Positions 1-12,399 of a DNA stretch of 64,000 bases are shown one piece after another. Source of the DNA: Escherichia coli (GTDB lineage Bacteria > Pseudomonadota > Gammaproteobacteria > Enterobacterales > Enterobacteriaceae). Under the pieces are notes generated by a model, which was not told the origin of the DNA, ran no database searches, and saw only the letters and a list, made by a program, of their open reading frames with translations. The DNA lies in the NCBI RefSeq assembly GCF_036503815.1, contig NZ_AP027764.1, forward strand, positions 3,658,001-3,722,000. Direction: 5' to 3'. Position numbers and translations under genes: made by a program. Every line of letters begins with the position of its first letter. The stretch's first letter is position 1.

Positions 1-435
1 GTATTTAATCTGTTCCATCGCGAAGCTGGAAGTGACGTCCGACAGCCCCGGCACGCTGTTTACCAGACGCTTATAAAACTCGTCGTAGCGTTTCATATCG
101 GCAACCTGGACGCGCATCAGATAATCGTATTCCCCGGCCATGCGCCAGAACCCCAGCACTTCTGGCATTTCAGTAACCACCGTCACAAAGCGGCAATACC
201 ATTCGCTGCTGTGATGTTGCGTTTTTATCAGCACAAAGGCGGTCAGACCGAGGCCAATTTTTTCCGGGTCCAACAGGGCGACTTTGCCGATAAGGATACC
301 GTCATCCTCCAACCGTTTCAGTCGCTTCCAGCAAGGCGTGGTTGTCAGATTAACGGCTTCAGCCAATGCCTGCAAAGAGAGGGTGCAATCCTGCTGTAGT
401 AAGGCCAGCAGCTTACGGTCAATTTTATCTAACAT
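1..435 (-). CDS. decR: Lrp/AsnC-family transcriptional regulator DecR (YbaO), C-terminus cut by window edge
   Basis: The minus strand reads [20 protein letters not shown] from an ATG at 435 and stays open to base 1, giving 145 codons. The family is about 152 residues, so only the last few residues are missing. The N-terminal half is an AsnC-type helix-turn-helix ([19 protein letters not shown]) and the rest is the RAM ligand-binding domain ([11 protein letters not shown], residues about 105-115). In E. coli this protein is the cysteine-responsive activator of cysteine detoxification genes, whose target yhaOM (cyuPA) lies elsewhere. The gene is preceded on its strand by cof, with a terminator between them, so it is probably transcribed alone. 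Confidence 0.93.
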
Positions 436-545
436 AACCCTTCCACAGAGAATTTCTTTCTCTTTTAATTCTATTTTAAAGGTGAAATCGCGACAATTTA
501 TTCTGTGCGGTTTAAACATCACGGCACAAAATGACAAATTCAACG

Positions 546-571
546 CAAAAAAAACCGGGCAATTGCCCGGT
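546..571 (-). terminator. Rho-independent terminator after cof
   Basis: The palindrome CCGGGCAATTGCCCGG (555-570) is followed on the minus strand by a run of eight T residues. It lies 17 bases beyond the cof stop codon and before decR. Confidence 0.85.
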
Positions 572-587
572 GCTGGAAGGGATCTCG

Positions 588-1406
588 TTATTCGGGGGAA
601 TAAGGTAGATGTGGATAGTCCAGCCAGTGCGTCAAATAGTGAGAGACCGCCTGATTTCGGCAATGTCCAATCACCGGTAAATGAGGGAGCTCCGCGCGCA
701 GTTGCGGCATCGCATTGCCCATAATAAAGCCGCTACCGACGCTGCCTAACATTTCGCGATCGTTCATCGCATCACCAAAGGCCATGCAATCGCGCAACGA
801 TAAACCTAAATGTTGGGTCAGCACCGTCAATGCAGCGCCTTTATTGCAGCCCACCGGGAGCACTTCGAGGCAATCCGTCGCGGAAAAACACAAATGTGCA
901 CGCTCGCCTAATGCTTCGTGTAGTTGGATCTGCAAGCGTGTAAGATCGTCGTGATCGCCACAGAAGCAGATCTTGGTGACGCGATCGAGTGGCATTTTTT
1001 TAACATCGATTATCTGATAACGAAAACCGCTATAGACAAATGCCTGCAACAATGCAGGGATCTCTTTTCCGGTAAACCAACCGTCGTCATTGAAGATATG
1101 CATGCTGGCTCGGGTATCCCATTGCTGATACAGCACCAGCTCCGCGACATCCGCAGGTAAATCATCACGATGTAAAAGTTCACCTTCCAGAGAATGCACG
1201 CGCGTTCCGTTGCCGGTAATCAAATACGCATCCAGCGATAGCGCCCCGAGAATATGCTGCATCTCCAGCGCATGACGACCTGTGGCGAAAGTGAGGGTAA
1301 TGTCGCGTTCACGCAGTCGTGCCAAAGTAGAGAGTGTTTTCTCACCTAAATGATGGTCAGGCATCAATAAAGTGCCGTCCATATCAAATGCTGCCAGACG
1401 AGCCAT
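588..1406 (-). CDS. cof: HAD-superfamily phosphatase Cof (HMP-PP hydrolase)
   Basis: This 272-residue protein is a Cof-type (IIB) haloacid dehalogenase phosphatase. Motif I is FDMDGTLL (residues about 7-14), with the nucleophile and acid/base aspartates present. Motif II is FATGR and motif IV is [12 protein letters not shown] near residue 215. In E. coli Cof hydrolyses the thiamine intermediate HMP-PP and other small phosphates such as pyridoxal phosphate. The ATG at 1406 is preferred because GGAGAAAGAA lies just upstream; the same frame opens four codons earlier with a GTG. It diverges from ybaE. Confidence 0.95.
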
Positions 1407-1505
1407 TTCTTTCTCCACTCTGTGACACGGTTAATAGTGATTGAGTATCACCTGATATATACGGAAGTAATAGTGAATAGTTAAATAATATTGTTCCGGG
1501 TTTAT

Positions 1506-3206
1506 ATGCGACTGCTCAACCGTCTTAACCAGTATCAACGACTATGGCAACCTTCCGCCGGAAAGCCGCAATCTGTCACTATTGGCGAACTGGCTGAACG
1601 CTGTTTTTGCAGCGAACGCCATCTACGCACGCTGTTACGTCAGGCACAAGAGTCGGGATGGCTGGAGTGGCAGGCGCAGTCAGGACGCGGAAAGCGTGGA
1701 AAACTGCGTTTTCTGGTCACGCCGGAATCGCTACGCAATGCGATGATGGAACAAGCACTGGAAACCGGTAAGCAGCAAGATGTGCTGGAGCTGGCGCAAC
1801 TGGCCCCGGGTGAGCTGCGCACTCTGTTACAGCCGTTTATGGGCGGACAATGGCAAAACGATACGCCCACGTTGCGTATTCCCTACTATCGCCCGCTCGA
1901 ACCGCTACAACCGGGCTTTTTGCCCGGTCGTGCCGAGCAGCATCTCGCCGGACAGATATTTTCCGGCCTGACCCGCTTCGATAATCATACCCAGCGCCCG
2001 ATTGGCGATTTAGCGCATCACTGGGAAACCTCTGCTGACGGGTTACGCTGGGACTTTTATCTTCGCTCAACCCTACACTGGCATAACGGCGATGCAGTAA
2101 AAGCCGCACACTTACACCAGCGGTTATTGATGCTGTTACAGCTGCCGGCACTGCATCAATTATTTATTAGCGTGAAGCGTATTGAAGTCACCCATCCGCA
2201 GTGTCTGACCTTCTTTTTACATCGCCCTGATTACTGGCTTGCGCACCGGCTGGCGAGCTATTGCAGCCATCTGGCGCATCCGCAATTCCCCCTGATCGGC
2301 ACTGGTCCTTTTCGCTTAACACAATTCACAGCGGAACTGGTGCGCCTGGAGAGTCATGATTATTACCATTTACGTCATCCGCTGCTTAAAGCGGTTGAGT
2401 ACTGGATAACTCCGCCGCTTTTCGAAAAAGATTTGGGAACCAGTTGTCGGCATCCCGTGCAAATCACTATCGGCAAACCTGAGGAGCTGCCACGGGTCAG
2501 CCAGGTCAGTAGTGGCATCAGTTTAGGTTTTTGCTATTTAACGTTGCGCAAAAGTCCCCGACTGTCCCTCTGGCAGGCGCGAAAAGTGATCTCCATTATT
2601 CATCAATCCGGTTTATTACAAACGTTAGAAGTCGGAGAAAACCTGATCACCGCCAGTCATGCATTACTGCCTGGCTGGACTATTCCACAATGGCAAGTAC
2701 CGGATGAAGTCAAACTACCGAAAACCTTGACGCTGGTTTATCACCTACCGATAGAACTTCATACCATGGCAGAACGCCTACAGGCGACACTGGCCGCGGA
2801 AGGCTGTGAACTTACAATTATTTTTCATAACGCAAAAAACTGGGACGACACGACCCTGCTGACACAAGCAGACCTCATGATGGGCGACAGGTTAATTGGC
2901 GAAGCACCGGAATATACCCTGGAGCAATGGCTGCGTTGCGATCCGCTGTGGCCACATGTTTTCGACGCTCCAGCATTTGCACATCTGCAATCGACACTGG
3001 ACGCAGTGCAAGTAATGCCTGATGAGGAAAACCGATTTAATGCCCTGAAAACGGTCTTTAGCCAGTTAATGGCAGACGCGACGCTGACGCCGCTGTTCAA
3101 CTATCACTATCGCATTAGCGCTCCACCCGGCGTGAATGGTGTGCGACTGACTCCGCGCGGCTGGTTTGAATTTACCGAAGCCTGGCTTCCCGCACCGTCG
3201 CAATGA
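1506..3206 (+). CDS. ybaE: SgrR-like transcription factor / solute-binding domain protein YbaE
   Basis: The 566-residue protein starts at the ATG MRLLNRLNQYQRLW; an in-frame TTG lies five codons upstream. Residues about 1-110 form a winged-helix DNA-binding domain (ELAERCFCSERHLRTLLRQA). From about residue 160 onward it resembles an ABC-transporter oligopeptide-binding protein (SBP_bac_5), without a signal peptide, so it is cytoplasmic. This is the same architecture as SgrR, the glucose-phosphate stress regulator. The target of YbaE is not known to me. It is divergent from cof with about 100 bases between them. Confidence 0.92.
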   Translation: MRLLNRLNQYQRLWQPSAGKPQSVTIGELAERCFCSERHLRTLLRQAQESGWLEWQAQSGRGKRGKLRFLVTPESLRNAMMEQALETGKQQDVLELAQLAPGELRTLLQPFMGGQWQNDTPTLRIPYYRPLEPLQPGFLPGRAEQHLAGQIFSGLTRFDNHTQRPIGDLAHHWETSADGLRWDFYLRSTLHWHNGDAVKAAHLHQRLLMLLQLPALHQLFISVKRIEVTHPQCLTFFLHRPDYWLAHRLASYCSHLAHPQFPLIGTGPFRLTQFTAELVRLESHDYYHLRHPLLKAVEYWITPPLFEKDLGTSCRHPVQITIGKPEELPRVSQVSSGISLGFCYLTLRKSPRLSLWQARKVISIIHQSGLLQTLEVGENLITASHALLPGWTIPQWQVPDEVKLPKTLTLVYHLPIELHTMAERLQATLAAEGCELTIIFHNAKNWDDTTLLTQADLMMGDRLIGEAPEYTLEQWLRCDPLWPHVFDAPAFAHLQSTLDAVQVMPDEENRFNALKTVFSQLMADATLTPLFNYHYRISAPPGVNGVRLTPRGWFEFTEAWLPAPSQ

Positions 3207-3270
3207 ATAGCTGGTCCGGGTTAATCGCAGGCGTTACCATAACGCTTTTATTGTTCAAGCAGGATTATCT

Positions 3271-3966
3271 ATGAAACGTGCTGTCGTTGTGTTCAGTGGA
3301 GGCCAGGATTCCACCACCTGTCTGGTGCAGGCATTACAACAATATGATGAAGTCCATTGCGTGACGTTCGATTACGGTCAGCGACATCGCGCAGAAATCG
3401 ACGTGGCACGCGAACTGGCGCTGAAACTGGGGGCACGCGCGCATAAGGTTCTTGATGTAACGCTGCTCAACGAGCTGGCGGTCAGCAGCCTGACGCGTGA
3501 CAGCATTCCAGTGCCAGATTATGAACCTGAAGCTGATGGCATCCCGAATACGTTTGTCCCTGGGCGTAATATTTTGTTCCTGACACTGGCGGCAATATAT
3601 GCGTATCAGGTAAAAGCAGAAGCCGTAATTACCGGCGTCTGCGAAACGGATTTCTCCGGTTACCCGGATTGCCGCGATGAGTTTGTGAAAGCACTAAACC
3701 ATGCCGTCAGTTTAGGCATGGCGAAAGATATTCGTTTTGAAACGCCGCTGATGTGGATTGATAAAGCGGAAACCTGGGCGCTGGCTGATTATTACGGCAA
3801 ACTAGATTTAGTCCGTAACGAAACGTTGACCTGTTATAACGGCATTAAAGGCGACGGTTGCGGTCATTGTGCGGCGTGTAATTTACGCTCCAACGGTTTG
3901 CATCATTATCTGGCCGATAAACCGACGGTGATGGCAGCGATGAAGCAGAAAACCGGGTTGAAGTAA
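3271..3966 (+). CDS. queC: 7-cyano-7-deazaguanine synthase QueC
   Basis: QueC converts 7-carboxy-7-deazaguanine to preQ0 using ATP and ammonia, in the cytoplasmic pathway to queuosine-modified tRNA. The 231-residue protein has the PP-loop ATP pyrophosphatase motif SGGQDSTTCL at residues about 9-18. A C-terminal zinc cluster is visible as CYNGIKGDGCGHCAACNLR (residues about 190-208). AGGATT lies a few bases before the start. Two later pathway genes, tgt and queA, are about 44 kb away in this window. It converges with fadM across a REP-like hairpin. Confidence 0.97.
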   Translation: MKRAVVVFSGGQDSTTCLVQALQQYDEVHCVTFDYGQRHRAEIDVARELALKLGARAHKVLDVTLLNELAVSSLTRDSIPVPDYEPEADGIPNTFVPGRNILFLTLAAIYAYQVKAEAVITGVCETDFSGYPDCRDEFVKALNHAVSLGMAKDIRFETPLMWIDKAETWALADYYGKLDLVRNETLTCYNGIKGDGCGHCAACNLRSNGLHHYLADKPTVMAAMKQKTGLK

Positions 3967-3978
3967 TTATTCCGGGTG

Positions 3979-4006
3979 TCGCCGGATGCGGCTTGAGCAT
4001 CCGGCA
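3979..4006. repeat. Single REP-like palindrome between convergent queC and fadM
   Basis: GCCGGATGC and GCATCCGGC form 9-bp arms around a short loop. The sequence matches the enterobacterial REP consensus. Placed between two convergent 3' ends, it may also protect or terminate both transcripts. Confidence 0.75.
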
Positions 4007-4017
4007 CCACAAAACGT

Positions 4018-4416
4018 TTACTTAACCATCTGCTCCAGCTTTTCGCGCAATTCCCCTTCCAGAGCTAATGCTTTCTGCGTTTTAAGATCAATACAAACAA
4101 ACGTAATAAGCGCATCCGCCACCACCTGCCCTTCCGGCTCCAGTGTAATGACCTGGCTTAAGATGCCGCTTTTACCGTTTAATTGCTGCAACTGACTGGT
4201 AATGGTTAACAGGTCGCTTAATACCGCCGGGCGACGATAGTTAATATTGATATTGACCACGACGAAGGCGATGTTATGGGCCGTCATCCACTGAAAACTG
4301 TCGCTATTTTCCAACCCATCCCAGCGGGCTTCTTCGAGAAACTCAAGGTAGCGGGCGTTGTTTACGTGCTGGTAAACGTCGAGATGATATCCACGAACTT
4401 TGATTTGTGTTTGCAT
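4018..4416 (-). CDS. fadM: Long-chain acyl-CoA thioesterase FadM (YbaW)
   Basis: This 132-residue hotdog-fold thioesterase hydrolyses long-chain acyl-CoAs that stall in beta-oxidation, for example during oleate growth. The N-terminus has the hotdog signature HLDVYQHVNNARYLEFLEEARW (residues about 11-32), matching the 4-hydroxybenzoyl-CoA thioesterase group. Length equals the E. coli protein. A FadR-like operator lies about 55 bases upstream of the start, consistent with known repression by FadR. It is on the same strand as ybaV but separated by about 105 bases holding its own regulatory site. Confidence 0.95.
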   Translation of the reverse strand: MQTQIKVRGYHLDVYQHVNNARYLEFLEEARWDGLENSDSFQWMTAHNIAFVVVNININYRRPAVLSDLLTITSQLQQLNGKSGILSQVITLEPEGQVVADALITFVCIDLKTQKALALEGELREKLEQMVK

Positions 4417-4461
4417 AGCGCAATAACCTTACGTTGTTGTTATAAGAACTGTTATAAGTAC

Positions 4462-4501
<40 letters not shown>

Positions 4502-4502
4502 T

Positions 4503-4948
<446 letters not shown>

Positions 4949-4949
4949 G

Positions 4950-6915
<1,966 letters not shown>

Positions 6916-7044
6916 GGTGTAACAACACTCCGCTGTAGATGACTGTGTACCTCACGCAACGTATCGATGCGCGCAAAGGCCTATTGTGACAAGAAACGGG
7001 GGCAATTGTCAGCCCACAAGACGCAGAAAGTCACCGAATACAAA

Positions 7045-7073
7045 TAAAAAAGGCACATCAGTAGATGCGCCCT
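7045..7073 (-). terminator. Terminator between hupB and ppiD
   Basis: On the minus strand GGCGCATC and GATGTGCC pair around a four-base loop and are followed by TTTTTTATTT. It lies just after the hupB stop codon. Confidence 0.85.
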
Positions 7074-7106
7074 TGAACTTCGTCACATCCCCACTGGGGA
7101 CAACGC

Positions 7107-7379
7107 TTAGTTTACCGCGTCTTTCAGTGCTTTACCTGCACGGAAGCTCGGTACTTTAGCGGCAGCGATGGTGATCTCTTTACCGGTCTGCGGGTTGCGG
7201 CCAGTACGGGCAGCACGCTCTTTAACGGCAAAAGTACCAAAACCTACCAGTGCTACATCATCCCCTTCTTTCAGAGATTCAGTTACGGAAGCAATAATAG
7301 CATCTAACGCACGGCCAGCCGCAGCTTTAGAGATATCAGCCCCTGCAGCAATCTTGTCGATCAATTGAGATTTATTCAC
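7107..7379 (-). CDS. hupB: DNA-binding protein HU, beta subunit
   Basis: The 90-residue protein is the nucleoid-associated histone-like HU-beta, which binds DNA as a homodimer or with HU-alpha and bends it. It starts [20 protein letters not shown] and contains the conserved arm [10 protein letters not shown] followed by [14 protein letters not shown]. Length is the full family length. It lies downstream of lon and upstream of ppiD, each separated by a terminator, so expression is largely from its own promoter within the 208-base gap to lon. Confidence 0.98.
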
Positions 7380-7518
7380 TCTTCTCTTCCTCTTTATAAT
7401 TTATATCGCACTTGAATCCTTCAAGGTACGAACGCGCAGCAGTTATATCAGGCCAGCCATCCCCTTACAACACCCCTTAATAAGGGCAAGCCCAATCCGC
7501 CATCTAACTTAGCGAGAC

Positions 7519-7565
7519 AAAAAAAGGCTGGCAAGTCCGAATTAGCCTGCCAGCCCTGTTTTTAT
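7519..7565 (-). terminator. Rho-independent terminator after lon
   Basis: On the minus strand GGCTGGCA and TGCCAGCC form the stem and a run of seven T residues follows. It begins about 23 bases after the lon stop codon. Confidence 0.85.
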
Positions 7566-7587
7566 TAGTGCATTTTGCGCGAGGTCA

Positions 7588-9942
7588 CTATTTTGCAGTC
7601 ACAACCTGCATGCCAGACGGTTCATTTTGCAGCGCCAGAGTCAGAACTTCCTCAATGCGTTTCACAGGATGAATGTCCAGATCAGCAATTACGTTGTCAG
7701 GAATCTCTTCCAGATCGCGTTTATTTTCGAACGGAATTAACACTGTTTTAATCCCGCCGCGATGCGCTGCCAGTAGTTTTTCTTTCAAACCACCGATCGG
7801 CAGTACCTGACCACGCAGAGTGATCTCACCGGTCATTGCCACATCGGCACGAACCGGGTTACCGGTCAGGCAAGAAACCAGCGCGGTGCACATAGCAATA
7901 CCGGCACTCGGACCATCTTTTGGCGTCGCACCTTCCGGTACGTGGACGTGGATGTCGCGTTTTTCGTAAAAATCAGGGTTGATCCCCAGTTTTTCTGCAC
8001 GCGCACGAACCACCGTTAACGCCGCCTGAATGGACTCTTGCATCACTTCGCCGAGCGAACCGGTATAGGTCAGTTTGCCTTTACCCGGAACGCACGCAGT
8101 TTCAATGGTCAGCAAGTCGCCACCCACTTCTGTCCACGCCAGACCGGTTACCTGGCCGACACGGTTTTCGTTATCAGCACGACCATAGTCGAAACGCTGA
8201 ACACCGAGGTAGTCATGCAGGTTATCGCCGTTAATTTCGATATGTTTTAATGACTTATCGAGCAGTAACTGCTTAACCGCTTTGCGGCACAGTTTGGAGA
8301 TTTCACGTTCCAGGCCACGCACGCCCGCCTCACGGGTGTAGTAACGAATAATGCCGATAATGGCGCTATCGTCGACGGTCAGTTCACCTTTTTTCAGTGC
8401 ATTACGTTCAATCTGCTTCGGCAGCAGGTGACGTTTGGCGATGTTCAGTTTTTCATCTTCGGTATAACCGGAGAGGCGAATCACTTCCATACGATCCAGC
8501 AGTGGTGCCGGAATGTTCATGGAGTTTGACGTCGCGACAAACATCACGTCGCTGAGATCGTAATCCACTTCCAGGTAGTGGTCGCTGAACGCTACGTTCT
8601 GCTCTGGATCCAGCACTTCAAGCAGTGCGGAAGCCGGATCGCCTCGCATGTCAGAAGACATTTTGTCGATCTCATCGAGCAGGAACAGCGGGTTTTTCAC
8701 GCCCACTTTCGCCATTTTCTGGATCAATTTACCCGGCATAGAACCGATGTAAGTACGGCGGTGACCACGGATTTCCGCTTCGTCACGCACGCCGCCCAGC
8801 GCCATACGAACATATTTACGTCCGGTAGCTTTGGCGATGGACTGACCAAGAGAAGTTTTACCTACCCCCGGCGGCCCAACCAGGCAGAGGATCGGCCCCT
8901 TGATTTTGTTGACACGGCTTTGAACCGCAAGATACTCAAGGATACGATCTTTAACGCGCTCCAGACCATAATGGTCGGTATCAAGGATTTCTTGCGCCTG
9001 ACGCAGGTCTTTTTTGACCTTGCTACGCGCATTCCACGGCACCTGCACCATCCAGTCGATATAACCACGCACCACGGTCGCTTCTGCCGACATCGGAGAC
9101 ATCATTTTCAGCTTCTGCAGTTCTGCTTCCGCTTTCTCTTTTGCCTCTTTCGGCATTTTCGCCGCGTCGATTTTGCGCTTCAGTGCTTCGTTTTCGTCCG
9201 GCGCATCGTCCATTTCGCCGAGTTCTTTCTGAATAGCTTTCATTTGCTCGTTCAGATAGTACTCACGCTGGGATTTTTCCATCTGCTTTTTAACGCGGTT
9301 GCGAATGCGTTTCTCAACCTGCAGCAGATCGATTTCCGATTCCATCATCGCCATCAGATATTCCAGACGTTCGTTGACGTCGGACATCTCAAGCACGGAC
9401 TGTTTGTCAGCCAGTTTCAGCGGCATATGCGCAGCAATGGTATCCGCCAGACGCGCCGGATCGTCGATGCTATTCAGCGACGTCAGCACTTCTGGTGGAA
9501 TTTTTTTGTTCAGCTTGATGTAGCCTTCGAACTGGCTGATTGCAGTACGCACCAGCACTTCCTGTTCCCGCTCATCAATGGTCGGCGACTCCAGATACTC
9601 CGCCTTCGCAGAAAAGTGTTCGCCATTGTCAGAGAGCGCAGAAATACGCGCGCGCTGTAACCCCTCGACCAGCACTTTGACGGTGCCGTCAGGCAGTTTC
9701 AGCATCTGCAATATAGAGGCCACGGTCCCGACGGTGAAAAGATCGTTTACACCCGGCTCATCCGTTGAAGCTTCTTTCTGCGCGACCAGCATAATTTTTT
9801 TATCATGGTCCATCGCCGCTTCCAGACAACGGATAGATTTTTCCCGCCCGACAAATAAGGGGATGACCATGTGCGGATAAACCACCACATCGCGCAGCGG
9901 CAATACGGGGATTTCAATGCGTTCAGAACGCTCAGGATTCAT
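7588..9942 (-). CDS. lon: ATP-dependent protease La (Lon)
   Basis: Lon is a homohexameric cytoplasmic AAA+ serine protease that degrades misfolded proteins and regulators such as SulA and RcsA. The 784-residue form starts MNPERSERIEIPVLPLRDVV at 9942, with AAGAGAGAGCTCT upstream; the open frame extends 15 codons further without a better ribosome site. Domains: N-terminal substrate-binding domain (residues 1-about 300), AAA+ domain with Walker A GPPGVGKTS and Walker B LFLLDEIDKM, then the protease domain with PKDGPSAG carrying the catalytic serine and its partner lysine in PIGGLKEKLLAAHRGG. A sigma32-type promoter lies upstream. Confidence 0.98.
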   Translation of the reverse strand: MNPERSERIEIPVLPLRDVVVYPHMVIPLFVGREKSIRCLEAAMDHDKKIMLVAQKEASTDEPGVNDLFTVGTVASILQMLKLPDGTVKVLVEGLQRARISALSDNGEHFSAKAEYLESPTIDEREQEVLVRTAISQFEGYIKLNKKIPPEVLTSLNSIDDPARLADTIAAHMPLKLADKQSVLEMSDVNERLEYLMAMMESEIDLLQVEKRIRNRVKKQMEKSQREYYLNEQMKAIQKELGEMDDAPDENEALKRKIDAAKMPKEAKEKAEAELQKLKMMSPMSAEATVVRGYIDWMVQVPWNARSKVKKDLRQAQEILDTDHYGLERVKDRILEYLAVQSRVNKIKGPILCLVGPPGVGKTSLGQSIAKATGRKYVRMALGGVRDEAEIRGHRRTYIGSMPGKLIQKMAKVGVKNPLFLLDEIDKMSSDMRGDPASALLEVLDPEQNVAFSDHYLEVDYDLSDVMFVATSNSMNIPAPLLDRMEVIRLSGYTEDEKLNIAKRHLLPKQIERNALKKGELTVDDSAIIGIIRYYTREAGVRGLEREISKLCRKAVKQLLLDKSLKHIEINGDNLHDYLGVQRFDYGRADNENRVGQVTGLAWTEVGGDLLTIETACVPGKGKLTYTGSLGEVMQESIQAALTVVRARAEKLGINPDFYEKRDIHVHVPEGATPKDGPSAGIAMCTALVSCLTGNPVRADVAMTGEITLRGQVLPIGGLKEKLLAAHRGGIKTVLIPFENKRDLEEIPDNVIADLDIHPVKRIEEVLTLALQNEPSGMQVVTAK

Positions 9943-10024
9943 AGAGCTCTCTCTTAGTTTAATTTCCGCCAGGTAATCAGATGACACGACTGTGCTTCAC
10001 GCCATCTATTAACATGTACGTCAG

Positions 10025-10060
10025 TATATGGGGATGTTTCCCCCACATTCAACGCCGAGA
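10025..10060 (-). promoter_or_regulatory. Sigma32 (heat-shock) promoter of lon
   Basis: On the minus strand the -35 TCTCGGCGTTGAA (10048-10060) is followed after 14 bases by the -10 CCCCATATA (10025-10033). Both match the sigma32 consensus. Transcription would start about 75 bases before the lon start codon. Heat-shock control of lon is well established. Confidence 0.8.
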
Positions 10061-10076
10061 ATAGAGGAAAAATTAA

Positions 10077-10102
10077 AGGGGAGATAAAATCCCCCCTTTT
10101 TG
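10077..10102 (-). terminator. Terminator after clpX
   Basis: On the minus strand GGGGGATTTTATCTCCCC forms a stem followed by TTTAATTTTT. It follows the clpX stop by about 30 bases and precedes the lon promoter. Confidence 0.75.
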
Positions 10103-10129
10103 GTTAACTAATTGTATGGGAATGGTTAA

Positions 10130-11404
10130 TTATTCACCAGATGCCTGTTGCGCTTCCGGCTTGCCATAAATCAGCAACGGTTTGCTTTGACCATCAATTA
10201 CCGACTCGTCGATAACCACTTTCTCGACATCTTCCATGGACGGCAGATCGTACATGGTATCGAGCAGTGCGGCTTCTACGATGGAACGCAGGCCACGGGC
10301 ACCGGTTTTACGCGCCATCGCTTTCTTAGCGATAGCATCCAGCGCCTCGTCACGGAATTCCAGATCCACGCCTTCCAGATTAAACAGCGCCTGATACTGC
10401 TTGGTCAGGGCGTTTTTCGGCTCTTTGAGGATCTGAATCAGAGCTTCTTCGCTCAGTTCATTCAACGTTGCGACAACCGGCAGACGACCAATGAACTCAG
10501 GAATCAGACCAAACTTGATCAGATCTTCCGGTTCAACCTGCGCCAGCAGCTCGCCTTCACTTGCTTTGTCAGATTTCGCTTTTACCGTCGCGCCAAAACC
10601 AATGCCGGAGCCTGTTTCTACACGATGGGAAATCACTTTATCCAGACCGGCAAACGCACCGCCACAGATAAACAGGATCTTAGAGGTATCAACCTGCAAG
10701 AATTCCTGCTGCGGATGTTTACGCCCACCTTGCGGTGGAACAGCAGCTACCGTACCTTCGATCAGTTTCAACAGTGCCTGCTGTACGCCTTCACCGGAAA
10801 CGTCTCGGGTAATGGACGGGTTGTCTGACTTACGAGAAATCTTGTCGATTTCATCGATGTAGACAATCCCGCGCTGCGCTTTCTGTACGTCGTAATCGCA
10901 CTTTTGCAACAGCTTCTGAATGATGTTTTCAACGTCTTCGCCCACATAACCGGCTTCGGTCAGCGTGGTTGCATCGGCCATGGTGAACGGGACGTCCAGC
11001 AGGCGCGCCAGCGTTTCGGCCAGCAGCGTTTTACCGGAACCGGTCGGACCGATCAGCAGAATGTTACTTTTGCCCAACTCGACACCATTGCTGGTATCGC
11101 CGTTGCGCAGACGTTTGTAGTGGTTGTATACCGCGACCGCCAGCACTTTTTTCGCCTGTTCCTGACCGATAACGTAATCGTCCAGGTGGTTGCGAATTTC
11201 ATGCGGCGTCGGTAGCGCACTGCGTTCACGATGCGGTGCAACTTCTTTAATCTCTTCGCGAATGATGTCGTTACATAAATCAACACATTCGTCGCAGATA
11301 TACACGGATGGACCGGCAATCAGCTTGCGCACTTCATGCTGGCTTTTGCCGCAAAAAGAGCAATACAGCAATTTGCCTGAGCCATCTTTGCGTTTATCTG
11401 TCAT
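10130..11404 (-). CDS. clpX: ClpXP protease ATPase subunit ClpX
   Basis: ClpX is the hexameric AAA+ unfoldase that recognises substrates such as ssrA-tagged proteins and feeds them to ClpP. The 424-residue protein has an N-terminal C4 zinc-binding domain (CSFCGKSQ then CDECVDLC, residues about 15-40). Walker A GPTGSGKT lies near residue 120 and Walker [11 protein letters not shown] near 180. The ClpP-docking IGF loop is seen as IGFGATV, and sensor-2 [10 protein letters not shown] is near residue 370. It follows clpP on the same strand after 126 bases, as in the E. coli clpPX operon. Confidence 0.98.
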
Positions 11405-11530
11405 GGGTCAAAACCTCTTCTTTGTTCTTTGTGCCGCACACGACGACGCAAATGCCATTCTCAGGCGCAAGCCGCTTTATAGCGTTGTGCCGCCCTGGAT
11501 AAGTATAGCGGCACAGTTGCGCCTCTGGCA

Positions 11531-12154
11531 TCAATTACGATGGGTCAGAATCGAATCGACCAGACCGTATTCCACCGCTTCAGGGGCGGAAAGGAAGCGA
11601 TCGCGCTCGGTGTCACGTTCAATCTGTTCTAATGATTGACCCGTATGAAGCGCCATAAGTTCATTCATACGCCCTTTAACTTTCAGAATTTCACGGGCAT
11701 GAATTTCGATATCGGTCGCCTGGCCCTGGTAGCCGCCCAGCGGTTGGTGAATCATCACACGCGAGTTCGGCAGGCAGAAACGTTTACCTTTTGCCCCGGC
11801 GGTCAGCAAGAAAGCGCCCATCGAGGCCGCCTGGCCCATGCAGATGGTGCTGACATCAGGCTTGATAAACTGCATGGTGTCATAGATAGACATCCCGGCA
11901 GTGATCACCCCGCCTGGGGAGTTAATGTACAGATAGATATCTTTTTCTGGGTTTTCTGCTTCCAGGAACAGCATCTGCGCCACAATCAGGTTAGCCATGT
12001 GGTCTTCAACCTGGCCAGTCAGAAAAATGACGCGTTCCTTAAGTAGACGAGAATAGATATCAAAAGAGCGCTCACCACGTGAGGTCTGTTCAATGACCAT
12101 CGGCACCAGCGCCATATGGGGTGCAAAGTTATCTCGTTCGCCGCTGTATGACAT
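11531..12154 (-). CDS. clpP: ATP-dependent Clp protease proteolytic subunit ClpP
   Basis: ClpP forms a barrel of two heptamers that degrades polypeptides delivered by ClpX or ClpA. The 207-residue precursor includes a short propeptide, as in E. coli. The catalytic triad is visible: serine in MGQAASMGAFLL, histidine in RVMIHQPLGG, and aspartate in RDTERDRFLSA. It is the first gene of the clpP-clpX pair, with a sigma32-like promoter about 90 bases upstream and tig further upstream on the same strand. Confidence 0.98.
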   Translation of the reverse strand: MSYSGERDNFAPHMALVPMVIEQTSRGERSFDIYSRLLKERVIFLTGQVEDHMANLIVAQMLFLEAENPEKDIYLYINSPGGVITAGMSIYDTMQFIKPDVSTICMGQAASMGAFLLTAGAKGKRFCLPNSRVMIHQPLGGYQGQATDIEIHAREILKVKGRMNELMALHTGQSLEQIERDTERDRFLSAPEAVEYGLVDSILTHRN

Positions 12155-12232
12155 TTCCGTCTCCTGGATAAAATTGAAAAAACCTGCTGTACCGATTGTA
12201 ACCTTATGGACGGATTATCAGCTAGTCCCTGT

Positions 12233-12262
12233 GTTATGGGTACGGCATCACCATATTTCAAG
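12233..12262 (-). promoter_or_regulatory. Sigma32-like promoter of clpP
   Basis: On the minus strand the -35 CTTGAAA (12256-12262) and -10 CCCATAAC (12233-12240) are separated by 15 bases. This fits the heat-shock consensus, and heat-shock expression of clpPX is established. Confidence 0.65.
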
Positions 12263-12332
12263 CATAACAATCTTTTGTTGTTACGCTAACACCGAAAGAG
12301 GCTTTTCGCACGGTTCCATGCAAAATTCATGA

Positions 12333-12370
12333 CAAAAAAAGGCCCACCACCTGGTGGTGATGGGCCTTTG
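12333..12370 (-). terminator. Terminator after tig
   Basis: On the minus strand GGCCCATCACC and GGTGGTGGGCC form a strong stem followed by seven T residues. It starts about 30 bases past the tig stop codon. Confidence 0.9.
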
Positions 12371-12399
12371 TGCGAATTTAGCGCGTTATGCTGCGTAAA

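Noticed and set aside
8578..9660. 360-residue plus-strand frame
   Set aside because: Antisense shadow of lon; His/Phe/Arg-rich with no ribosome site or recognisable domain.
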